Shown in pieces: positions 8,186 to 15,998 of a stretch of 64,000 nucleotides of DNA. The notes beneath the pieces are model-generated. The model was not told the DNA's origin. It did no database searches and worked only from the letters and a program-made list of their open reading frames with translations. The translations under genes were made by a program, and so were the position numbers. Origin of the DNA: Gordonibacter faecis (GTDB lineage Bacteria > Actinomycetota > Coriobacteriia > Coriobacteriales > Eggerthellaceae); the NCBI RefSeq assembly GCF_030077735.1, contig NZ_JASJEU010000018.1, forward strand, positions 1 through 64,000, read 5' to 3'. How positions within the stretch are numbered: the stretch's first letter is position 1; each line of letters opens with the position of its first letter.

Positions 8186-9628
8186 TCATCGCTCATCGCG
8201 CACTTTCAGCAACTCTTGTCGCGAATTCACACCCATTTTCTGGTAAATGTGGTAGGTATGGGTTTTAACCGTATGCGGCGACAAAAACAGCTTTTCAGCC
8301 ACCGAGTTCGTGTCATAGCCTTGCAAGAGCAACACCAGCACCTCACCCTCACGACGTGACAGTTCGTACTCTTCGGCAAGCACCTTTCCTTTCGCCAGAT
8401 TGCTATCAGCCGATGTGATTTTCAACCCATCGTCTTTTAGTACGTCACCCGGCGTGTCGCGCGGCATGACGTCAATCTTCCCGCTGGCAGCCACCATGAC
8501 AAACAGCAGCACTGCAAGGAAAAACGGCATGACGAAGGCATAGTCACGCGACAGATCGAAGAAATTCATGAGTGTGAGATCAATGGCACCCGCCGCCACC
8601 ATGCCTGCTTGGATATAAATCCTCCCGCGCGTGATATTTTTGATGGGAACAAGATGCAACTTGTCGGTGAGTTCAAACAGAAAGCAGAACGTGGCCGCAT
8701 CAAACGCAGTCAGCAGCATGAGAAGCAACAAATACATGATCCACTTCATGGGGCCTGATACACCCGTCACCACCATAAGAATGAGGGCAACGGCGGGTAG
8801 CAGCACCGTAATAAACGTGTCGAAGGAAAGCGTACGCTTTGAGCGAACATCGACCACAAGAAGGCCCACCACGCCCAAAGCAAGCGCCAAACCGGTCAGA
8901 GGATAGCTGACATAAACCGGCAGGTCGGGAGCCATACAAGCGTAGATACCCACACCAAAGACCGCCCCGTAAATAACAAGAACCACGTTACTCTTCCTGA
9001 GAGAACGTGCCACTTCTTGCGTCAGAGGACGCTCATGGCCCGATGGCTCTGGGCGGAACTGGTGCGTGAATACATAGCAAACAAGTGAGAAAAACGCCAA
9101 AAGCAGCGCGATGAACATACCCGCAGACGCTGCCACCAGGGCTGTGAGCACAAAGAGAGCAGCACCTATGATGATAGACAGGTACAAATAGCGGCGGATA
9201 AGCTTCATATCCAGATACATGAAGGCTTCGGCCCACAAGATATGGAATGCTCCCTGCCACATACCCGCAGCAAGCATGGCCACTGCACTGGGCCACCCTC
9301 CCGCATTCACTGATCCGTCAAGGGCGCACGTGACCACCATGAGTGCAAGTGCCCCGTAGGCACCAAGCGCAAGAGGAATGCGGAAGCGCTTGGTACCCAG
9401 ACGGTCAAACAACATATACAGCACCACTTCGAACACGACGATGCCGGCAAGATACCCTATACGACCCACATCGCGCTGGAGCGATGAGAGCGAATCTAGC
9501 GGCATAAAAATAAAGCTGTACGCAATGATATACATGACGGCCCAGCACAGACCGAACCCAGCGACCACGAAAGGCGCGCAGTGGTGATACGCGATCCCGC
9601 CCGCTTTCGCTTGCGCCTTTTCCGACAT
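8186..9628 (-). CDS. LuxR-type regulator with MFS-like membrane domain
   Basis: A 480-residue protein with about twelve hydrophobic segments followed by a C-terminal HTH_LUXR domain (about residues 420-476: LSRREGEVLVLLLQGYD, then VAEKLFLSPHTVKTHTYHIYQ). This membrane-tethered architecture is abundant in Eggerthellaceae, where such regulators often sit beside the molybdo-enzyme operons they control. ATG 9628 is preceded by AAAGGGGGG at good spacing; longer frames to 9721 add no recognisable sequence. It is divergent from the oxidoreductase operon starting at 9968, and the intergenic region holds a GTATGAA-N4-TTCATAC repeat. The likely role is to sense a small molecule in or near the membrane and activate the operon; the ligand is unknown. 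Confidence 0.9.
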   Translation of the reverse strand: MSEKAQAKAGGIAYHHCAPFVVAGFGLCWAVMYIIAYSFIFMPLDSLSSLQRDVGRIGYLAGIVVFEVVLYMLFDRLGTKRFRIPLALGAYGALALMVVTCALDGSVNAGGWPSAVAMLAAGMWQGAFHILWAEAFMYLDMKLIRRYLYLSIIIGAALFVLTALVAASAGMFIALLLAFFSLVCYVFTHQFRPEPSGHERPLTQEVARSLRKSNVVLVIYGAVFGVGIYACMAPDLPVYVSYPLTGLALALGVVGLLVVDVRSKRTLSFDTFITVLLPAVALILMVVTGVSGPMKWIMYLLLLMLLTAFDAATFCFLFELTDKLHLVPIKNITRGRIYIQAGMVAAGAIDLTLMNFFDLSRDYAFVMPFFLAVLLFVMVAASGKIDVMPRDTPGDVLKDDGLKITSADSNLAKGKVLAEEYELSRREGEVLVLLLQGYDTNSVAEKLFLSPHTVKTHTYHIYQKMGVNSRQELLKVRDER

Positions 9629-9967
9629 GAGCGCCCCCCTTTCGACGACTACAGCCACCCCTTCCGAGTCGGCTGCGCTACCGTCGCACCGCGAATGCGC
9701 TTCATTATACGATTCACACACCGGCGCTGCCGAACAATTACAGAGAGTGCATCACTGTATGGGAATCTAAGCTGCATATTACCTGATCATACGCGCGTAT
9801 GAATTTCTTCATACTCACTTTGAGCGATACGACAAAACGTATGAAGAACCCTTTTCAACCAGAACGAGCGAAGCCTCACCACCTGAACCGCACCTAGAAT
9901 CGAACACGCTTTGCAAGCACTGAGCAGAGCGAGACGAGCGAAGAAGAAGGCACGCGGAAGGAGCAGC
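9629..9967. promoter_or_regulatory. Divergent control region of luxR-type gene and Mo-enzyme operon
   Basis: The region contains a perfect palindrome CATACGCGCGTATG (9788-9801) overlapping an inverted repeat GTATGAA-N4-TTCATAC (9797-9814). A further half site CGTATGAAG is at 9839-9847. These are good candidates for the binding site of the adjacent regulator. A TAGAAT hexamer at 9895-9900 could be a -10 for the operon, but the -35 is weak, as expected for an activated promoter. AAGGAG lies just before ATG 9968. Confidence 0.65.
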
Positions 9968-12217
9968 ATGAGCAAAGACGGATACAATCTCGTTGAGCAC
10001 GAGAAGCCGTACCGCTACGACGAAGATGGCCTGCATGTCACACGCGGGAGTGCCTGGTCAGGGCCAGGATGTCACATTGGGTGCGGTGTGCTTCTGTACA
10101 CCGACGATGAGGGCAAGCTGGTTAAAGTTGAGGGCGACCCAGAGAACCCTTACAACAAGGGGCGCTTATGCAACCGCTGTTTGGCGCTGACCGAAGTGGT
10201 GTACAACCCCGACCGCGTGACGACGCCGCTCGTGCGCGACCCGGCGCGCCGCGGCGAGAACGCGTGGGAGCCCGCCACGTGGGACGAAGCGCTCGACCTC
10301 GTGTATGAGAAGTTCACCGAAATCAAGGAGAAGTACGGCGCCTGGTCTATCCCGTTTGTGCAGGGCACGGGTCGCGACATCGCCGCGTGGATCACGCGCT
10401 TGGCGTGGTCGTTCGGCAGCCCCAACTATATGTTCAACATGTCGGGCATGGCATGCTACCTGCCGCGCGTCGCCGGCTGCGCCGCCACAACCGGCAACTT
10501 CTGGGTGGGCGACTTCTCCCAGCAATACCCCGACCGCTACGACAACCCAGAATGGAAGCCTGCCGACTACATCATGGTATGGGGTAACAACCCTCTCATT
10601 GCGAACTCTGACGGATTCTATGGCCACTGGATGGTAGACGTCATGAAGCGGGGCTCGAAGCTCATCGTCGTTGATCCGCGCCTGACGTGGCTTGCTCACA
10701 AGGCAGAATGGTGGCTGCAAATTCGCCCCGGTACGGATGCAGCACTCGCGCTGGGCATGCTGAACGTCATCATCTCCGAGGACCTCTATGACCACGACTT
10801 CGTGGATCGCTGGTGCTACGGCTTTGACGAATTGGCAGAGACCGCTGCCGCTTATCCGCCCGAGAAGGTAGCGGCCGTCACCTGGGTGCCCGAGGAAAAG
10901 ATTGTTGGCGCCGCACGCACGTGGGCGCACGCTGACAGTGGCATCGTGCAGTGGGGTTTGGCGGTAGATACCACAAAAGAGTCGTTGCCCGCTGCGCAGG
11001 CTATCGGCGCCCTGTGGCAAATCTGCGGCTTCTGCGAGCGCCCCGGTTGCATGATTGTGCCCCCTGAGATTCTGGCCTATTCCGGCGGCTTTGGTGGCGA
11101 ACTGGTGACGCCAGAAATGGACGCGCATCGCATTGGCCTGGACAAATACTCACTCTTGAAGTTTGGCTTCCAGGTGGCATCGTCTGACGAGGTCATGAAG
11201 ACACTCGAAACGGAGAAGCCCTACAAGTTGCATGGCGCATGGCTACAAACGTCGAACTTCCTCACCTGCACCGCACCCGATCCAGAGCGGTCGATGAAGG
11301 CATGGCGCACCCTGGATTTCATTGTGGTGGTAGATCTATTCATGACCCCCACCGCCATGGCGCTGGCCGACGTCTTCCTACCCGCTTGCACCTACGCCGA
11401 GCGCGACGGCATTCGCGTAGGCGACGGTGCACAGCGAGGCGAGACCATCAACAAGGTATGCCAGGTGGGCGAATGTAAATCCGACATGCAAATTAACTTG
11501 GAGCTGGGGCGCCGCTTCAACCCCGAAGCGTGGCCGTGGAAAGATGACAAGGAAATGTTCAGCTCCGTTATCGAATGCACCGGCTACACGTTTGAAGAGC
11601 TGCAGCAGGTGGCTCCGGCCTACATCCCCTTCGAGTATCATCGCCACGAAAAGGGGTTGCTGCGCCCCGACGGACAGCCCGGCTTCAACACGCAAACGGG
11701 TCGCATCGAGCTGTGGTCAACGTTCTACAACAACGCCGGCCTCAGCCCTGTGCCGTACTTCGAGGAGCCCACGGAAAGCCCTGAGGCAACGCCCGACCTG
11801 TACGAAGAATACCCCTTTGTGCTTACCACCGGCGCCCGCAACTGGTTCATGTTCCACTCCGAGCATCGTCAGGTCCCCCACCTGCGTGCCGGTCGTCCCT
11901 GGCCGCTTGTGCAAATCAACCCGAAGGCCGCCGAGAAGATTGGCGTACACGATGGCGAGTGGGTGTGGCTGGAGAACAGCCGAGGACGCTGCAAGCGTGT
12001 TGTGGAATGCACGAACATCATGGACGAGCGCGTAGTCATGTCCGATCACGGCTGGTGGTTCCCTGAGGCTCCTGGCGAGGAAAAGGATGGCTTATTCGGC
12101 ATGTTTGATTTGAACGTGAACAAGCTTCTGAACTCTTACGTGCCCGGCAAATCGGGTTTCGGCGCCAACTACAAGTCCATGCTGTGCAAGATCTACCCCG
12201 TGAAGGACGGTGAATAA
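9968..12217 (+). CDS. Mo/W-bisPGD oxidoreductase (DMSO reductase superfamily)
   Basis: A 749-residue catalytic subunit. The N-terminal region has the Fe-S ligand set GCHIGC plus GRLCNRC. The bis-pterin core follows (WDEALDLVYEKF, FVQGTGRD, YIMVWGNNPL, LIVVDPRLTW) and the C-terminal cap has FVLTTGARN and VWLENSRGRC. A cysteine in NMSGMACYLPRV (about residue 163) is placed like the metal-ligand Cys of acetylene hydratase, so relation to the acetylene hydratase, transhydroxylase and catechol dehydroxylase group is plausible but not proven. There is no Tat signal, so it should act in the cytoplasm. ATG 9968 follows GGAAGGAG. It is first in an operon with a ferredoxin subunit and two SpoVA-like proteins. 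The substrate is unknown. Confidence 0.9.
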   Translation: MSKDGYNLVEHEKPYRYDEDGLHVTRGSAWSGPGCHIGCGVLLYTDDEGKLVKVEGDPENPYNKGRLCNRCLALTEVVYNPDRVTTPLVRDPARRGENAWEPATWDEALDLVYEKFTEIKEKYGAWSIPFVQGTGRDIAAWITRLAWSFGSPNYMFNMSGMACYLPRVAGCAATTGNFWVGDFSQQYPDRYDNPEWKPADYIMVWGNNPLIANSDGFYGHWMVDVMKRGSKLIVVDPRLTWLAHKAEWWLQIRPGTDAALALGMLNVIISEDLYDHDFVDRWCYGFDELAETAAAYPPEKVAAVTWVPEEKIVGAARTWAHADSGIVQWGLAVDTTKESLPAAQAIGALWQICGFCERPGCMIVPPEILAYSGGFGGELVTPEMDAHRIGLDKYSLLKFGFQVASSDEVMKTLETEKPYKLHGAWLQTSNFLTCTAPDPERSMKAWRTLDFIVVVDLFMTPTAMALADVFLPACTYAERDGIRVGDGAQRGETINKVCQVGECKSDMQINLELGRRFNPEAWPWKDDKEMFSSVIECTGYTFEELQQVAPAYIPFEYHRHEKGLLRPDGQPGFNTQTGRIELWSTFYNNAGLSPVPYFEEPTESPEATPDLYEEYPFVLTTGARNWFMFHSEHRQVPHLRAGRPWPLVQINPKAAEKIGVHDGEWVWLENSRGRCKRVVECTNIMDERVVMSDHGWWFPEAPGEEKDGLFGMFDLNVNKLLNSYVPGKSGFGANYKSMLCKIYPVKDGE

Positions 12218-12219
12218 CC

Positions 12220-12552
12220 ATGACGGACTACGGAATGCTCATTGATTACGAGTGGTGCACCGGTTGCCATACCTGCGAAACCGCTTGCCAGATGGAGCAC
12301 CATTTGCCCGTGGGACAATTCGGCATCAAGCTGGCCGAGGTTGGCCCCTATGAGTACAGTCCCGACCAGTGGCAACTGGCCTACGTACCCATCCCCACCG
12401 ATCAGTGCGACTTTTGTGCTGCGCGGCTGGCCAAGGGGAAACTTCCCAGCTGTCAGCATCATTGCCAGGCGCAGTGCCTTGAAGTAGGGCCGCTCGATGA
12501 GCTTACCAAGAAGGTAGCCACCAAGAAGAAGGTTGTGCTGTTCCACAACTAG
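12220..12552 (+). CDS. Two-cluster 4Fe-4S ferredoxin-type electron-transfer subunit
   Basis: A 110-residue protein with eight well-placed cysteines: WCTGCHTCETAC (C-x2-C-x2-C-x3-C) near residue 13, and CDFC...PSCQHHC (C-x2-C-x8-C-x3-C) near residue 67. One extra Cys follows in QAQC. This is a shortened version of the four-cluster DmsB/NrfC subunit, as found with some cytoplasmic Mo-enzymes. It starts two bases after the oxidoreductase stop codon, so the two are co-translated. It probably passes electrons to the catalytic subunit from a soluble donor, since no membrane quinol subunit of the DmsC or NrfD type is present. Confidence 0.9.
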   Translation: MTDYGMLIDYEWCTGCHTCETACQMEHHLPVGQFGIKLAEVGPYEYSPDQWQLAYVPIPTDQCDFCAARLAKGKLPSCQHHCQAQCLEVGPLDELTKKVATKKKVVLFHN

Positions 12553-12566
12553 CACCAGTAGCGTTC

Positions 12567-12600
12567 GCGGGGCCGCGCCAACACCTGTGCGCGGCCCCGC
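12567..12600 (+). other. Strong intercistronic hairpin within the Mo-enzyme operon
   Basis: A perfect 12-bp stem, GCGGGGCCGCGC (12567-12578) with GCGCGGCCCCGC (12589-12600), has a ten-base loop. It lies between the ferredoxin gene and the SpoVA-like pair. Only CGTTTG follows, so termination would be partial at most. It may set a lower level of the membrane proteins or protect the upstream mRNA. Confidence 0.75.
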
Positions 12601-12621
12601 CGTTTGAAGGGATGGAAATTC

Positions 12622-13011
12622 ATGAGCAAAGTGAAGGGATGGGTACTCGCTTTTGCGGTTGGCGGCCTGTATGCCGTCATCGGTCAAATCATCTGGACCG
12701 CTTTTGCCGGAGCCCTGGGAGCCGACTTCCCCTATCTGGGACAACTCACGTTACTGGGTATGGGTGTAGTAGCACTTGTGTTGTATATCCCAGGTATTCA
12801 CCAGCGAATTGCAGCAGTAAGTGGCTTCGGCTCAATCTTGCCGTTCAACGGCTTCGCCGGTGGTGTCGCAGATGCGTACGAAGGTGCCGTTGCTGAAACT
12901 GGTCAGGCGAGCAAAGGCGTGAGTGCGGCCATCAAGCTGGTGCTGCTTGTTATCGGCATCGGCGGACTTGTAGATGTGATTGTTGGCGCAATCGCGTTTT
13001 GTGTGGCGTAG
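12622..13011 (+). CDS. SpoVAC-like membrane protein
   Basis: A 129-residue hydrophobic protein. It shows the SpoVA-family pattern: FAVGGLYAVIGQ at the start of the first helix, a TLLGM helix, then VSGFGSILPFNGFAGGVADA, which matches the G-x-G-S/T-x-x-P-x-x-GFA segment of SpoVAC. In spore formers SpoVA proteins form the channel for dipicolinic acid (pyridine-2,6-dicarboxylate). The ATG at 12622 follows GAAGGGA at good spacing. This gene and the next are in the oxidoreductase operon of an apparently non-sporulating actinobacterium, so a channel for the enzyme's substrate or product is the working inference. Confidence 0.8.
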   Translation: MSKVKGWVLAFAVGGLYAVIGQIIWTAFAGALGADFPYLGQLTLLGMGVVALVLYIPGIHQRIAAVSGFGSILPFNGFAGGVADAYEGAVAETGQASKGVSAAIKLVLLVIGIGGLVDVIVGAIAFCVA

Positions 13012-13022
13012 AAGGGACTCGT

Positions 13023-13418
13023 ATGGAATTCATCATGGCGTTTTTGGTTGGTGGCGCTCTTTGCCTCCTGTTCCAACTCATCTTGGACGTAACGAAAGCT
13101 CCCGTGCCCTACATTCTGCTGGTTGGTCTTGCCGTGGGAGGTATTCTTACGCCCTTTGGCATCATGGACGTGTTAGCCAACTGGGGAGGTGCTGGCTTTA
13201 CCATCATGGTAGTAGGTGCGGGACAGGCGATGTGCGCAACAACACAGGCCGCGCTTGCTGGCAATCCCTGGCCACTGTTATCCGTCATTGGGGTGTTTTT
13301 GGTTTTGACCGTTGTCGGGCTTGTGTGCGGAAGTTGCCATCGCGCGCTGCACCCTTCGAAAGCTTCGGCGAACGCAGCTGAAACAGGGACTCAGCAGGCA
13401 GCTAAGAGCCACCTGTAG
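13023..13418 (+). CDS. SpoVAE-like membrane protein
   Basis: A 131-residue membrane protein with the SpoVAE pattern MEFIMAFLVGGALC, then a QLILDVTKAPVPYILL stretch, GGILTPFGI, and GGAGFTIMVVGAGQA, followed by a last hydrophobic helix and a short polar tail. ATG 13023 follows AGAAGGGA and lies 11 bases after the SpoVAC-like stop, so the pair is translationally close. SpoVAC and SpoVAE are neighbours in sporulation operons, and the same order is kept here without SpoVAD or any other spore gene. A terminator follows at 13420. Function as a small-anion or aromatic-acid channel is inference. Confidence 0.78.
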   Translation: MEFIMAFLVGGALCLLFQLILDVTKAPVPYILLVGLAVGGILTPFGIMDVLANWGGAGFTIMVVGAGQAMCATTQAALAGNPWPLLSVIGVFLVLTVVGLVCGSCHRALHPSKASANAAETGTQQAAKSHL

Positions 13419-13419
13419 A

Positions 13420-13458
13420 AAAGAGACACGACGCTCGCATCGCGCGTCGTGTCTCTTT
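13420..13458 (+). terminator. Terminator of the Mo-enzyme/SpoVA operon
   Basis: A 14-bp perfect stem, AAAGAGACACGACG (13420-13433) with CGTCGTGTCTCTTT (13445-13458), begins two bases after the SpoVAE-like stop codon. A short pyrimidine stretch follows. Confidence 0.85.
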
Positions 13459-13511
13459 CTGCGCCACCTACGAGATCGAGTAGACAAAAGTTTTGTTTGA
13501 AAGGATTGCCT

Positions 13512-13700
13512 ATGTCGTGCGGATACGCCTGCGTGGGCTGTGGTCGCTGCCGCGGCACACCACGCAAACTGAACATAACCACCGTATGTTTCCGCTGCGG
13601 TCACGACAACCCCAAAGGTTCCACCCACTGCGAACACTGCGGCCTCGAACTCCCCCGCCCTCCAAAGCCGCCCACAACTCCTCAAACACCGAAGCCGTAG
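13512..13700 (+). CDS. Small Cys-rich zinc-ribbon protein
   Basis: A 62-residue peptide with two cysteine groups: CGYACVGCGRC (residues 3-13) and CFRCGHDNPKGSTHCEHCG (about 26-44, a classic C-x2-C...C-x2-C zinc ribbon). A Pro-rich tail follows. GAAAGGA precedes ATG 13512. The gene lies after the operon terminator, so it is either read through or separately expressed. It may be an assembly or regulatory factor for the Mo-enzyme, but nothing in the sequence proves this. Its stop codon sits in the stem of a hairpin at 13691-13726. Confidence 0.7.
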   Translation: MSCGYACVGCGRCRGTPRKLNITTVCFRCGHDNPKGSTHCEHCGLELPRPPKPPTTPQTPKP

Positions 13701-13726
13701 AGAAGAAAAACCTCCTCTACGGCTTC
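13691..13726 (+). terminator. Hairpin at the zinc-ribbon stop codon
   Basis: GAAGCCGTAGAG (13691-13702) pairs perfectly with CTCTACGGCTTC (13715-13726). No good U-run follows, so it is a weak terminator or a 3' protective structure. Confidence 0.6.
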
Positions 13727-13794
13727 GGCCGCTCTATAAAAACTTCTGCACTGTTTCCCAGTAAAACCAAAGCTATTCAAAGCCTTCACGCATA

Positions 13795-13830
13795 AAAAAC
13801 GCCCTGATCGGTGTGTTGATCAGGGCGTTT
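13795..13830 (-). terminator. Terminator of the ribosomal/secY operon
   Basis: AAACGCCCTGATC and GATCAGGGCGTTT form a perfect stem with a seven-base loop. On the minus strand it is followed by TTTTTT-rich sequence, 16 bases after the secY stop codon. It can also stop transcription arriving from the zinc-ribbon gene. Confidence 0.93.
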
Positions 13831-13845
13831 ACTTCTTACGGAAGG

Positions 13846-15129
13846 CTACTTAAAGAAGCCGTCGTAGTTGTGCATCTTTAGTTGGCTCTCCACCTTGCTC
13901 ATGGTGTCGAGGGCCACGCCTATCATGATGAGGATGGACGTACCACCGAATGCCTGGATAAGCGTATTACCGGTGAAGAAGAACACGATGGACGGAACCA
14001 CTGCGATGGCGGCGATAAAGATGCCACCCGGCAGCGTCACGCGGTGCAGCACGTTCTTGATGTAGGTAACCGTTGCCGTGCCCGGGCGCACGCCGGGGAT
14101 GAAGCCGCCCTGCTTGCGCAGGTTGTCGGCCGTTTCCTCCGGGTTAAACACCATGGAGGTGTAGAAGTACGCGAAGAACACAATCAGCAGCACCGTGAGA
14201 ATCCAGTTAATCCAGCCCGTGGACATGGCGTTCGCCACGTTCGTCAGCCACTCAATGTTGAAGAGGGCCGCCAGCTGCGCCGGGAAGTAAATCAGGCAGC
14301 TTGCGAAGATGATGGGGATAACGCCCGCCGCGTTCACCTTCAAGGGGATGTACGTGGACTGGCCACCCATCATTTTGCGACCCTGCACGCGCTTGGCGTA
14401 GTTCACCGGGATGCGGCGCTGAGCACGCTCCACGAAGATGATAGCCGGGATGCAGGCCAGCACCACAAGGATGATGAGCGCCGTAATGGCAATGCCCATG
14501 CCCAGATCAGCCGTCAGGTTAATGGACGAGAAGATGGCGGAGGGCACACGCGACACGATGCTCACAAAGATGATGAGCGACATGCCGTTGCCAATGCCAC
14601 GCTGCGTGATAAGCTCGCCCATCCACATGATGAACGCGGTACCAGCCACCAGCGTGAACACCACAACGAAGTCGGTCAAAAGCTCGGGCACCTCGGTGCT
14701 GAACACAACGCCGTACGCCTGCGACTTGAACAGGAACAGGTAGCCGATAGCGTTGATCAGGCCCAGGCCCAGCGTCAGGTAACGCGTTACCTGCGTGATC
14801 TTCTTGCGGCCCGACTCGCCCTCCTTCGCCCAGCGACCCACCGCCGGGATGACGCCCTGCATCAACTGCATGATGATGGACGCCGTGATGTAGGGCATGA
14901 TGCCGAGCGAGAACACGGAGAAGTTCGACAGAGCGCCGCCCGTGAACAGGTCGAGCATCGTCATGGACACGCCACCGCTCTGCGTGAACTGATTCGCGAA
15001 CTCGTTAAACGGGATGCCCGGCACCGGCACGTACGCGCCGAAGCGGTACAGCGCGAGGATAGCCAGCGTGAAGAGAATCTTCTTACGCAGCTCCGGTACC
15101 TTGAATGCATCGATGATAGAGCTTAGCAA
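13846..15129 (-). CDS. secY: Protein translocase subunit SecY
   Basis: A 427-residue, ten-helix channel subunit of the Sec translocon. The N-terminus FKVPELRKKILFTLAILALYRFGAYVPVPGI and the loop motif RAQRRIPVNYAKR are typical. The start is a TTG at 15129 that overlaps the last codons of rplO; AGGAAAGG lies at suitable distance and no in-frame ATG fits. It is the last gene of the block and ends at a strong terminator. In many genomes adk, map and infA follow; here the next gene on the strand is the LuxR-type regulator after several plus-strand genes. Confidence 0.95.
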   Translation of the reverse strand: MLSSIIDAFKVPELRKKILFTLAILALYRFGAYVPVPGIPFNEFANQFTQSGGVSMTMLDLFTGGALSNFSVFSLGIMPYITASIIMQLMQGVIPAVGRWAKEGESGRKKITQVTRYLTLGLGLINAIGYLFLFKSQAYGVVFSTEVPELLTDFVVVFTLVAGTAFIMWMGELITQRGIGNGMSLIIFVSIVSRVPSAIFSSINLTADLGMGIAITALIILVVLACIPAIIFVERAQRRIPVNYAKRVQGRKMMGGQSTYIPLKVNAAGVIPIIFASCLIYFPAQLAALFNIEWLTNVANAMSTGWINWILTVLLIVFFAYFYTSMVFNPEETADNLRKQGGFIPGVRPGTATVTYIKNVLHRVTLPGGIFIAAIAVVPSIVFFFTGNTLIQAFGGTSILIMIGVALDTMSKVESQLKMHNYDGFFK

Positions 15130-15572
15130 GGCTCTTCGACCTTTCCTCCGGCTGCCTCAATTTTCGCCTTGGCCGAGGCAGACACCTTATCAACCTTGAC
15201 CGTGAGGGCCTTGGTGATGTCGCCATCGCCGAGCACCTTCACCAGCGCGTCGGCATGCTTGATGATGCCCTTGGCCTTCAGGCTCTCGCCGTCCACCACG
15301 TCGCCGGCCTCAAACTTCTCGTCGAGACGGCTCACGTTGACGGGCAGGTACTCCACATGGTTGATGTTCTTGAAGCCCGGCAGCTTCGGCAGACGACGCG
15401 CGAGCGGGGTCTGACCACCCTCGAAGCCAACGTTCTTGCCGCCACCAGCGCGGGACTTCTGGCCGTTCATACCGCGGCCGGACGTCTTGCCCGTGCCAGA
15501 GCCATTGCCGCGACCGACGCGCTTGCGCGCCTTGGTGGAACCTTCTGCCGGCTTAAGATCTTTCAATTCCAT
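15123..15572 (-). CDS. rplO: 50S ribosomal protein L15
   Basis: A 149-residue protein beginning MELKDLKPAEGSTKARKRVGRG, with the GSGTGKTSGRGMNGQKSRAG segment of L15 and a KIEAAGGKVE C-terminus. AAAGGAG precedes ATG 15572. It overlaps the secY start by seven bases, indicating translational coupling. It is separated from rpmD by an unusually long spacer. Confidence 0.97.
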   Translation of the reverse strand: MELKDLKPAEGSTKARKRVGRGNGSGTGKTSGRGMNGQKSRAGGGKNVGFEGGQTPLARRLPKLPGFKNINHVEYLPVNVSRLDEKFEAGDVVDGESLKAKGIIKHADALVKVLGDGDITKALTVKVDKVSASAKAKIEAAGGKVEEPC

Positions 15573-15806
15573 GGTGATACTCCTTTAGATTCGCTTTTCC
15601 GGACTCCTGTCCGGCGCTGGCAGCTCGCCGCCAGCTAACTACCAAAAACAGCTTGATCGACGCTGCGGATACCCGCAACGCCAATCAAGCATTGTACCTT
15701 ATCGAAACGAACCTCGGTGAATATTTTCAACACCCCACAGGTTCGTCAACACCTCACCGATTCGCAGCGTCGACAAAGTACGGCGACCGTAAGGCCGCCG
15801 TACGAT
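15573..15806 (-). other. Structured 234-base spacer between rpmD and rplO
   Basis: Gaps elsewhere in this block are mostly under 60 bases. Here a hairpin with arms GCTTGAT (15651-15657) and ATCAAGC (15684-15690) and an inner CGC-rich stem is followed on the minus strand by TGTTTTTGG, which looks like a terminator or attenuator. Nearer rplO are hairpins GCTGGC...GCCAGC and CCGGAC-TCCT-GTCCGG (15599-15614). No open frame is convincing. Confidence 0.7.
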
Positions 15807-15998
15807 TTAGATCTCCTCTACCTCGACGAGGTGCTTGATCTTGAAGATCATGCCGCGCACGCTGTCGTTGTCAACCTGCTCGACCGTACGGCCGATCTTG
15901 CCCAGGCCGAGCGCACGCAGGGTCTTGCCCTGGTCAGCCTTGCGGCCGATGGAGCTTTTTACCTGGGTGATGCGCAGCGTCTTTTTCGCGTCTGCCAT
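15807..15998 (-). CDS. rpmD: 50S ribosomal protein L30
   Basis: A 63-residue L30 with LRITQVKSSIGRKADQGKTL and the GLGKIGRTVEQVD core. Its ATG shares the A of the rpsE stop codon (TAATG), so translation is coupled. The spacer before rplO follows its stop codon. Confidence 0.97.
   Translation of the reverse strand: MADAKKTLRITQVKSSIGRKADQGKTLRALGLGKIGRTVEQVDNDSVRGMIFKIKHLVEVEEI

Noticed and set aside
12622..13418. Sporulation function for the SpoVA-like genes
   Set aside because: No other sporulation gene is present, the neighbours are redox enzymes, and the host looks like a non-sporulating actinobacterium.
13882..15126. 414-codon plus-strand open frame opposite secY
   Set aside because: Antisense shadow of a fully conserved secY; His/Arg-rich.
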